From assembly GCA_031292555.1 (NCBI GenBank), contig JARLGV010000103.1, positions 29,212-93,211 of the forward strand: DNA of 64,000 nucleotides. The letters are read 5' to 3'. Positions 33,936 to 42,000 of the stretch are shown here, one piece after another. A model generated the notes under the pieces. It had not been told where the DNA came from, did not search any database, and worked only from the letters and a program-made list of their open reading frames with translations. Numbering within the stretch: the stretch's first letter is position 1; each line of letters opens with the position of its first letter. The stretch is from Fimbriimonas sp. (lineage in GTDB: Bacteria; Armatimonadota; Fimbriimonadia; Fimbriimonadales; Fimbriimonadaceae). A program made the translations under genes and the position numbers.

Positions 33936-34802
33936 TTACTTGTACTCGGGATATGCGTTTTGGGCAATACCGATTCGGTCTGCCTGGGTAGGCATTTGGG
34001 TTGTACTGTTGTTGATTGGGTTGTAATGATAGTACATCGTTCCCCAGTTGTCGAAGTTGACCTGGCTTGTCTGAAGGGTCTGAATGATGTTCATCACCTT
34101 CGCGTGACCGTCGGCCCATACAAACGCCGCCTGTTTGGCGATCGCGTTGATCGGACCATCACCGGCTGCCGGGCACTGTTGGTTGCTCGCGTTCTGGTTG
34201 ATCGTGTCGCACCAACCGGGCGTGCCACCGTCATAGACCGGGCTAATGAACAGGAATTTCAGGTCATGCCACTGGCTGCGATTCGGGAGAATCGTAATCG
34301 TTGAAGCAGGATCCGCGACGCCATCAAGAGTATCTAGTCCAGCCGGGCAGTACTGACTGCTCGCACAAGGTCCGTTGGCAAATCCGATTATCGCGTCATT
34401 GACCGCGTAGTTCTGCGGAAGAGTGACGGTATCGGCGCTGTTCCCATCGCTAAACCCGTTGAGGTAGTACTGAGGGCCTTGGAACTGGTTCGTCGGGTCA
34501 AGCAAGAGACCATTGCTCTTGGCGAGGTAGGGCTGCAGTGCATATTTCCAGCTGTAATAGGTGTTACCCCAAGCTGAACATGGCGGGGCCGGGAAGCCGA
34601 AATAGGACTTGACAAGGTGGTCGTCATAGTCGCCCATGTACATAAACTGGGCCAGTCCGATCTGCTTGGCGTTGCTGAGAGCTACTGTCTTCTTCGCGGC
34701 GAGCTTGGCTTGCGCGAATACAGGGAAAAGGATTGATGCGAGAATTGCGATGATGGCAATCACGACAAGAAGCTCAATGAGGGTGAATCCTTTGAGTTTC
34801 AA
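33936..34802 (-). CDS. Type IV pilin-like secreted protein (prepilin N-methylation motif)
   Basis: The 288-residue protein starts at TTG with GGAGG 9 bases upstream. The N-terminus K-G-F-T-L-I-E-L-L-V-V-I-A-I-I-A is a textbook prepilin peptidase site and hydrophobic helix. The remainder is a beta-rich domain with four cysteines and W-A-D-G-H-A near the end, as in the DUF1559-like/H-X9-DG pseudopilin family. These proteins are abundant in Planctomycetes and Armatimonadota, and their role is mostly unknown. It is the first gene of the lipoprotein/halogenase/GH16 run, directly after a LacI regulator gene. Confidence 0.88.
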   Translation of the reverse strand: MKLKGFTLIELLVVIAIIAILASILFPVFAQAKLAAKKTVALSNAKQIGLAQFMYMGDYDDHLVKSYFGFPAPPCSAWGNTYYSWKYALQPYLAKSNGLLLDPTNQFQGPQYYLNGFSDGNSADTVTLPQNYAVNDAIIGFANGPCASSQYCPAGLDTLDGVADPASTITILPNRSQWHDLKFLFISPVYDGGTPGWCDTINQNASNQQCPAAGDGPINAIAKQAAFVWADGHAKVMNIIQTLQTSQVNFDNWGTMYYHYNPINNSTTQMPTQADRIGIAQNAYPEYK

Positions 34803-34942
34803 TCTAATTAACCTCCGTTGGTTGTCTAGCCGATGCGTATTTACTTGTCCTGCCAGGATTTCGTTCCGTCAATTCGTAGACGGTCCGAACAGACCGATTC
34901 AGTTCCACGCTCGGAGCTGGATACGGTTTTATCGTATGAAGT

Positions 34943-34952
34943 TAAACGTTTA
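34943..34952. promoter_or_regulatory. Candidate LacI-family operator
   Basis: TAAACGTTTA is a perfect 10-base palindrome with the central CG common in LacI-family operators. It lies 141 bases before the pilin-like start and next to the end of the LacI gene. Binding is unproven. Confidence 0.4.
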
Positions 34953-35005
34953 TTCTAACAAGCAAATTTGCGATTTGCGCCCAAAATGCGCCAAATGCGC
35001 AGGAT

Positions 35006-36064
35006 TTATCGGCGCGGAGGTGCGGAAGACATCCTCTCTACAAGCGAGCCGGGAAACGTTCGACTGCCGATCGGCACGCCTTCTTCGATATAGCCGATCA
35101 GGGCCGAAGTAGCAGCGCGCGCAATCTCGTCGACCGGCTGGCGGATGGTCGTTAGGGTCGGCGTTGTCATCGCGGCAAACGGCACGTCGTCGAATCCGAC
35201 CACCGTAATATCTTCGGGGACCCGAAGTCCCTTGGCGAGAATGGCCCGAATAGCACCGAACGCCATCTCGTCATTAGCGCAGAACACAGCGGTCGGCAAC
35301 TCGTCGTGACGCAGTATCCGATTCATCGCGTCTTCGCCAGATGGAATATTGAAAACGCCAACCTGCAGCCACTCCAATTTCAATGGAACGCCCAAACGGC
35401 TCATTTCCCGGAAGAACGCATCCTTGCGTATGCGTGCGGCGAACAAGTCTTGCGGGCCCGCGATGTGGCCGATGTTCCGGTGTCCGAGGTCAACGAGGTG
35501 CTGGATCGCTCGCCGCACCGAGGTGTCGTTGTCGATCACGTAGATGTTGTCGCACATCTCGGGATCGCCATCGATGACTACCATCGGTAGATGCTCGTCC
35601 CTAAGTAGCGGTATGAGACGCGAGTTCGACCTTGGAGCAACGACGATAACCCCGTCCATGCGTCCACCAAGAAGGGCGTCCAATAGATCTGAAGGGCGGG
35701 ACTGGTCGCATCGGGTGATGATCGAAAGGTCGTAACCGTGTACTTCGGTCTCGTTGACAATGCCGTTTAGCACGTGCTGCAGGTGAGGACCCAAGAGTAT
35801 ATTGGTCTCGGTCGCTGCAGGCACAACTCCAATAACGTGAGTATGCCCGGCATGAAGAGAGCGCGCGATCTGGTTGGCTCGATACCCAAGCTCGCGCGCC
35901 GCCTCAATCACGGCGGTGCGGGTGGCATCGGATACGCGCGAACCCGAATTGCTGTTGTTGAGAACCACCGAAGCAGTGCAGATCGACACTCCGACCTTGC
36001 TCGCGACCTCCTTGAGAGTCGCTCGGCTCCTTTCGTTCGGCCGTCTCTTTTCCCGAGTTTGCAT
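35006..36064 (-). CDS. LacI-family transcriptional regulator
   Basis: The 352-residue regulator has an N-terminal LacI helix-turn-helix (T-L-K-E-V-A-S-K-V-G-V-S at residues 16-27, then the hinge-helix R-A-N-Q-I-A-R-S-L) and a periplasmic-binding-protein-like sensor domain for a sugar. A-G-F-D-D-type sequence (V-V-G-F-D-D-V-P-F-A) is present near residue 270. The ATG has AGGGGA 4 bases upstream. It is immediately upstream of the pilin/lipoprotein/halogenase/GH16 series, which it may control through the operator-like palindrome at 34943-34952. A second imperfect palindrome lies upstream of its own gene. Confidence 0.9.
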   Translation of the reverse strand: MQTREKRRPNERSRATLKEVASKVGVSICTASVVLNNSNSGSRVSDATRTAVIEAARELGYRANQIARSLHAGHTHVIGVVPAATETNILLGPHLQHVLNGIVNETEVHGYDLSIITRCDQSRPSDLLDALLGGRMDGVIVVAPRSNSRLIPLLRDEHLPMVVIDGDPEMCDNIYVIDNDTSVRRAIQHLVDLGHRNIGHIAGPQDLFAARIRKDAFFREMSRLGVPLKLEWLQVGVFNIPSGEDAMNRILRHDELPTAVFCANDEMAFGAIRAILAKGLRVPEDITVVGFDDVPFAAMTTPTLTTIRQPVDEIARAATSALIGYIEEGVPIGSRTFPGSLVERMSSAPPRR

Positions 36065-36110
36065 ACGTCCCCTTTATCATCCCTCATTTCTCGAGCGATC
36101 GACGGTCGCT

Positions 36111-36130
36111 AACGGCTACCGGTGGCCGTT
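36111..36130. promoter_or_regulatory. Imperfect 20-base palindrome upstream of lacI-type gene
   Basis: AACGGCTACC-GGTGGCCGTT matches its reverse complement at 18 of 20 bases. It lies 47 bases upstream of the LacI-type start and 100 bases before the divergent gene, so it could be an autoregulatory operator. Confidence 0.35.
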
Positions 36131-36232
36131 GAGAGTCATTTGAGCGGCAGTCAGCGGCAATTCCGAAGCGAGTATTTCGACAAAGCATGCGGTGCATGCG
36201 AATGATCGAGCCACTTATTGGGTCATTAAGTT

Positions 36233-37852
36233 GTGGTATCAGCGTTCCTGCTCCTTGCTTTCACACGAATCCCCGTTGGATCCTATGGGATGCCCGAGCT
36301 TTGCCGCCTGCTCGCGGCGGCAACGGGGCAGCCGCACTCCGTCGAATCTGAGTTGGGTGACTACTCGGTGTTCGTGTCGGCGAAGAATGGCGATCCCGCT
36401 CGGGTAAGGACACTGGTTGCCCGTGCACTAAGGGCCACTTGGAGGGAGGACAAGGGGCGCTACCGGCTCGTGTCGGTAAGGCCCAGACCCGACGCGAACT
36501 ATGCGGAGTTTGAGCGGCTCTTCCGGAAAGGCATGAAGGTGCTGCCCAATCCGATCTCAGTTCCAATACACGACCTCTACCGAATGGCGCCCGGGCAGAC
36601 CATCCGGTATGGGCCGACCGAGACCCCTTATATCCGTCAGCTTCCAGCCGAGCTGAATCAGCCGAACGTGGCGCCCGGAGGGATCACGATCGTGAGGCGG
36701 ATGGCGGCCGGAGTGTTCGAATTCGAACACGGCATGCAGGTTAGCCTGGACGGATTGCCCGAATCGGTAACGACTTTCCTGGGTGATGCACGCAGCAAGA
36801 GGCCATTCACGCCGGAGCAGATCGCGCGGATAAAGAGCATATCCCGCAATCAGAGCGACCTTAAGCTCGATTGGAGTCAGGCGGCTAAACGAGATCCTAT
36901 TGCCGCCATGCAGGATTTGCTGTTGCCGCAGATCGCCAAGGAGATGGCCTGCGACCTTGCGGTCGCACTCCCCGACTTCACCTTCTTTGCCTTTGCCGAT
37001 CCTGAAGTCGAAGGGTTCACCGTCGAGGCGGTCCTTTCCGCATACAGCTTGGCGATCGTTTGGACCGTTATTGACGGCGCGATCGTCGGCATCCTCCCTG
37101 ACTGCGAGTACGACTTTCCTGGCCAAGCCCGGCGGATCGATTTGGCGAAGTACGTTCAGGCGATCAAGAACAAGGGCGCGGCCGGTGTGAGCGACTTGGC
37201 CGAGTACGTCTCCGATCAGCGTCCGGTGAGCAGCAACACCTGGACTGACGTCATGATGCTCGTGATGGCAGGAGTCGTCGTCGACCAGGAGTTTATCGGC
37301 GATTACCCGTATAACCTGCGCCTGTTTACGCGGCTCACGCCTGACGATTGGACGCGCATCCGGTCCGGTCGAGCATTTTCGGCCGCAACGTTCAGCCAGC
37401 CAGTGCAGGATCAGGTCATGGACGTGCTTCTGCAGTCTCGATCCCGCGACTTCGACAAGTCGACGCCCGATCCGGCAACCTGGGATACTTTGGACCTGAG
37501 TCGCCTTACTGCTCAAGCAACCTACGTGGAGGAACCGGTCCTGATCGGATTGACCGCGTCCGGCGCAGAGGTTCAGGACGCACGAACTTCGGGGATGAGC
37601 TACTCCCGGCAACGCGACCGATTGGGTAAGGAACCCCTCTACCAACCGGGAACCCGGCGGAAAGTGAAGCTCCAGATTCGTTCCAGCGGGCAGGGCCAGA
37701 CTGTGACTACGGGGTTTTCTGAGGTAGTGCCGTCCAAGATCAAGCCCACGATATGGAGGGACTTACCCTCGGAGTTGGCCGCCGCCTTCAAGGGTGGAAT
37801 GGAGGCTATTCTTGTGAAGCCGGACACAGGGACTGGCAAACCTCCGCCTTAG
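36233..37852 (+). CDS. Hypothetical secreted protein
   Basis: I do not recognise this 539-residue protein, which starts at GTG. A short hydrophobic N-terminus (V-V-S-A-F-L-L-L-A-F) suggests secretion. The rest is a mixed alpha/beta protein with few cysteines (2-3) and no known motif. There is no ribosome site of note. It is divergent from the LacI gene and ends 4 bases from the convergent GH29 gene. Relatives are probably confined to related genomes. Confidence 0.65.
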   Translation: MVSAFLLLAFTRIPVGSYGMPELCRLLAAATGQPHSVESELGDYSVFVSAKNGDPARVRTLVARALRATWREDKGRYRLVSVRPRPDANYAEFERLFRKGMKVLPNPISVPIHDLYRMAPGQTIRYGPTETPYIRQLPAELNQPNVAPGGITIVRRMAAGVFEFEHGMQVSLDGLPESVTTFLGDARSKRPFTPEQIARIKSISRNQSDLKLDWSQAAKRDPIAAMQDLLLPQIAKEMACDLAVALPDFTFFAFADPEVEGFTVEAVLSAYSLAIVWTVIDGAIVGILPDCEYDFPGQARRIDLAKYVQAIKNKGAAGVSDLAEYVSDQRPVSSNTWTDVMMLVMAGVVVDQEFIGDYPYNLRLFTRLTPDDWTRIRSGRAFSAATFSQPVQDQVMDVLLQSRSRDFDKSTPDPATWDTLDLSRLTAQATYVEEPVLIGLTASGAEVQDARTSGMSYSRQRDRLGKEPLYQPGTRRKVKLQIRSSGQGQTVTTGFSEVVPSKIKPTIWRDLPSELAAAFKGGMEAILVKPDTGTGKPPP

Positions 37853-37856
37853 GCTG

Positions 37857-38897
37857 CTAACTACCCCGTCTCAGGCGACCAATATCTCGTAGGATCGCAC
37901 GATCCCGGTCGGGAATTGTGCCGTCGTACTTGGGGCCGATACCGAGAAGGAAGTTCCCGCCACGCTGATTGATAGTATTCAACTCCTCAACGACGGTATC
38001 TGCTGACTTCAGCATTTGCCCCTCAGTGTACTTCCAGTCCGGCCCTAGCGGCAGGCACGCCTCCCATACGTCGGGCAGCGCGTCGTCCGGAATCTCTCGC
38101 TCCGGAGTGACGAAATCCTCAAAGTCACCGACCGTCCGATTGGCTACGAGCAGGCCTGGCTGAAGCTTCCTGCCCATCTCGACGATCTCAGCCATGCGAA
38201 TGTCCTCTCTATCGCGCACCCAACCGGCATCAAGCCACAGAATGTCGATCTTTCCGTACGCTGTAAGTAGTTCACGCAACTGGGTATGTGTGTATTGCAC
38301 AAACTGCTCCCATACCTCGGGATTGTCAACCGTATTTGCCCCTCGTCCGAAGGGCTTCGGCTCCGGAGACCAGTAGTAGGGGCAGTGCCAATCGGCTTTG
38401 CTGAAATAGACAGACACGGCTAGGCCGGCCCTGCGCAGCGCGTCGAACAGGTGACGAGTCACATCCGCCTTGGGATGAGTGTGGAAGGGACACCTTGGAC
38501 CGGTGATCTTATAGTCGGTTGTTGCGGTATCCCACAGACAGAAACCGTCGTGGTGCTTCGTAGTGAAGCACACATACTTCGCGCCCGCCTCCGCGAACGA
38601 CGCTGCCCAGGCGTCGGGATCGAAGTCGGTGGGATTGAATTGCTCAATTAGGTTCCAGTAGTCGCGCTGGAATCGGTCCAGATCGCGGTTGCGTTCGATC
38701 CAGCACTTCATCTCCCCGCGCGCCCACGTGTCTTCGGGCACGAGCGGCCAGCTTTCGCAGCAGTCCCAAAAAGCGTAGATGCCCCAATGCAGAATGATGC
38801 CGAACTGCTGTTCGCGGAACCATTTCAACCGCTCTTGAAGCCAAAGGGGCTTGTCTTGGGAGAGGGCTGTCGAATGAGCAAGAACGTCTTCGCGCAT
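37857..38897 (-). CDS. GH29 alpha-L-fucosidase-like enzyme
   Basis: The 346-residue protein has the GH29 core: I-I-L-H-W-G-I-Y near residue 35, T-T-K-H-H-D-G-F-C-L-W at 112-122, and I-D-I-L-W-L-D-A-G-W with the nucleophile Asp223. It lacks a signal peptide and the C-terminal beta domain common in larger members, so it is a short cytoplasmic form. It would release L-fucose or a related sugar from glycans imported by the cell. The acid/base residue cannot be assigned by eye. The gene stands alone, convergent with the secreted hypothetical. Confidence 0.85.
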   Translation of the reverse strand: MREDVLAHSTALSQDKPLWLQERLKWFREQQFGIILHWGIYAFWDCCESWPLVPEDTWARGEMKCWIERNRDLDRFQRDYWNLIEQFNPTDFDPDAWAASFAEAGAKYVCFTTKHHDGFCLWDTATTDYKITGPRCPFHTHPKADVTRHLFDALRRAGLAVSVYFSKADWHCPYYWSPEPKPFGRGANTVDNPEVWEQFVQYTHTQLRELLTAYGKIDILWLDAGWVRDREDIRMAEIVEMGRKLQPGLLVANRTVGDFEDFVTPEREIPDDALPDVWEACLPLGPDWKYTEGQMLKSADTVVEELNTINQRGGNFLLGIGPKYDGTIPDRDRAILRDIGRLRRGS

Positions 38898-39011
38898 TAG
38901 CTCGCAGGTTACTCAAATTCCCCCGTTGACGTGCGCCCTCCGCGATCCCGGCGCGTCCCTCGCCCCCAAGTCCAAAATTCGACGGAGTGGACGCGACAGG
39001 AGACGTTTGGA

Positions 39012-42000
39012 TTATGGACGGTACAGCAGGCCGTCGACTTGTTTGATGCCGCCGGCGGTGATCATTCGCTGGACGACGGTGAGGCCACGCGCCAGGCCGG
39101 AATCGGTGATTCTCTTGAAGCCGAGCAGATTCAACGCCGACTTGGCCGCCGCCGGTTCGTCGATCCCAAAGGCATTTCCAACCACGAACCGCAGCGCGGA
39201 CGCGATCTCCACCTCCGATACATATTCCACTTTCCGTTCTCCGGATGGCCGGGTCGACCAATCGCGAGGCTGCCTGAACTGGGATTCATCTTCGACGTAG
39301 CAGTCAACCGAGTGTCGAACCCATCGGCTACCCGATTTGATGACGCCATCGACGAGGGCTCTGACTGTCTTGGTAGTACGGTCGTATCCGGCGGCGTCGC
39401 GAATTCGGAGCCTCAACAGGTCTTCATGGATTGGACCCTCCGTCTTGACAACCTCGATCATGTATTGCTCGAGTTCCGTCTTGGAGGCGAGAGGGCCGAC
39501 CCGCGGGGTTTCGGTATAGGGTCGGAGAAAGCGCGTCGGATTTGGATCTCGCTGAGTCTCCTCCACGTAGATGTCGGGTGCTTCGAGGGGAACAGAAAGC
39601 CGAGGCGGCTGCTGGTCGGTTCGTGCCTGTTCGATCGCCTGAACCAAACGTTCTATCTCTCCAGTGCGATCCTGCCACCAGTCGTGAGACCAGATGCGAT
39701 GGAGCCGCCATCCGCGGGCCTCGAGGATTCGTTGGCGGAGTTTGTCTCGATCTCTGGCGCTTCGGGCGCTGTGGTAGGTTGCCCCGTCACACTCGACGCC
39801 CAGACGATATCGGCCAGGCTCCTCGGTGTCGATCACTGCCAAGTCGATCCGAAAACCCTCCGAACCGACCTGGAGATCAAATTCGTAATCCCGCTTGGCG
39901 AGTTCGGCTGCGACCTCCTCCTCAAAGGGCGATTCTGCTTTGTGTCCGGTCACCATCGGAACGTCGATTTGACCGGTTTGGGCAAACTTCAGGTAGCGCT
40001 TAAGCGCATCGACTCCGGGACGAGGCAGATCACTTCTTAGGTCGTCGGCAGTCATGTTGCTGAACACCTCGCACCGTTTGCGTGCTCGCGAGATGAGAAC
40101 GTTCAGTCGGCGCTCGCCCCCGTCCTTGAGCAATGGACCGAACTGCCGACGGATGACCCCGGACGAATCGCGCCCATAGGTGATGCTGATCAGCACGACG
40201 TCGCGTTCGTCCCCCTGAACGTTCTCGAGGTTCTTGATGGAAAGCGGTTCGTGCGGATGCTTGAGACGGAAAGCGTGGAACGGCGCGGGGTCCTGTCGCT
40301 CCAGCTTCTGAACCTCGTCGTAAATCAGGTCCGCTTGGGGTTTGTTCATCGCGGCGACCAGGAGCGAATCGTCGGGATCTGTCCGAATGTGATCCCAGAC
40401 CGCCTGGGCTACCGACTCGGCTTCAATCCGGTTGAATCGTTTGCTGCTGCCTGACTCGTAGACCGAACCAGGCAGATGGTGGAAGACCAAGCCGATCTGC
40501 CGCCCCTCGTGAAGGGCTGAGGCGCTTGGGAATACGATCAGCCGATTGTCGTAGAACATCTCGTTCGACGGCTGGATCAACTCGGGGTGGATGCTCCGGT
40601 AGTGCCATCGCAGTTCGGGCCGTCTATTTGAGCCGATTGCCACCGCACTCATCAGGCTGAGAATGCTCTCAAGTTTGCGTGCCTCGGCGCCCAGTTCGGT
40701 GAACTCCTCCTCCTCCTCGAACTCTTCGTCGTCGGCAAGCCGGTCGAAAAAGCTGGTGGGCGGCATTTGTCGCGTGTCGCCCACGACAATCGTCTGTTTG
40801 GCCCTCGCTATGGCACACAAGGCGTCCTCGGGCTTCACTTGGGAGGCTTCGTCGAAGATCACCATGTCGAAGGGAGGCAATTCGGGAGGCAGGTGAATCG
40901 CAACCGAGAGCGGGCTCATCATGAATACCGGCTTAATTTTCTGGACGGCCTCGCCCGCTCGTTCCAGCGTCCAACGAATGGGTTTATGGCTCCTTTGGAG
41001 CTCACATTGGATGCGCAGCAGGTTCAGGTTGCCCACTTGCAGGTCAAAACTCGGCATTCTCCGTTGGTGCATCAGCCGAACGGCCGCCCGATTGAACTTC
41101 AGTTTGAAGTCGTCCAAGAGACGGAATTCCGCGATCGCGACTTCATGTCCCATCCGTTCGAATGAGCCCAAAGCCGGGCGGCTTTGCATCGCTTCGCGCA
41201 CGACTCCAGTGGCATAGCTGCGCTGAAATGTGTCCGCAAGCCGCGTTGAGGCCAGCGGCCACTCGTCGGCAATCTCGACAACGGGCGCCAAACCGGCAGC
41301 AAGCGCATGGTTGCGGGCTTCGTTGAAGTAGATAAACTGCGGAAGTGTTGGCAACTCCGACTGCCAGCGACTGACTCTCTCTACTAGGCCTTCGATTGGT
41401 TGTTGCCGGCAATCGTCGGACGGATAACCCAGGGTCTTGGCGCAGTCCTGGTAGGCGCTGATCGCGGCTTCGGTGGCGATTTCCGCCTTGCCTGCCAGCG
41501 CGAGCAACTCTTGACCAACGACGTTGCCGCTCAAGAGGTCGAGGATGCCAGCAGGAAGCGCGCGTGATTCGACCTTGTCTTGTAATTCCAGGATCCAGTG
41601 AAGTAGCCGGTCCAATATGTCGGCATCGGAATCGTTGCCCTTCCACTGCACGCCGAATAGCGAACTCATACAAGAGTCAGCTCGGGCGATTCGTGCTTCG
41701 GCATCCTGTGCGTCACGAACGTCGTGGATGATGCCTTTCCGACCCTTTGCGGCGCTACGTCCGGAAGGGGACAGGTAGCGATCAAGCTCGGTGGACGCGC
41801 GGCGGAAGGGCCCGACAAGGCCACGAAACCACTTCTCGGCGTGGAGGTCGAATTCGGTCGCGATGGCGGACAGGTCTGAGTTCCAGATTTCGGGCGTAAC
41901 CTGAGCAGACCTGCGTGTTCGGATCGCTTTCCTCTGACGCAAAGCCTCGATCGCCTCCTCAATCGCCGGTTGTTCACGACGCCAAACATCGGATCGAACG

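Noticed and set aside
36557..37645. 362-codon antisense frame opposite the hypothetical secreted gene
   Set aside because: The plus strand has a signal-like N-terminus and better protein-like composition; the antisense product has no recognisable pattern.
38931..40040. Plus-strand frame of 369 codons opposite the end of the Hhe-type gene
   Set aside because: The minus strand encodes DUF3320 and nuclease motifs here; the plus frame is a shadow.
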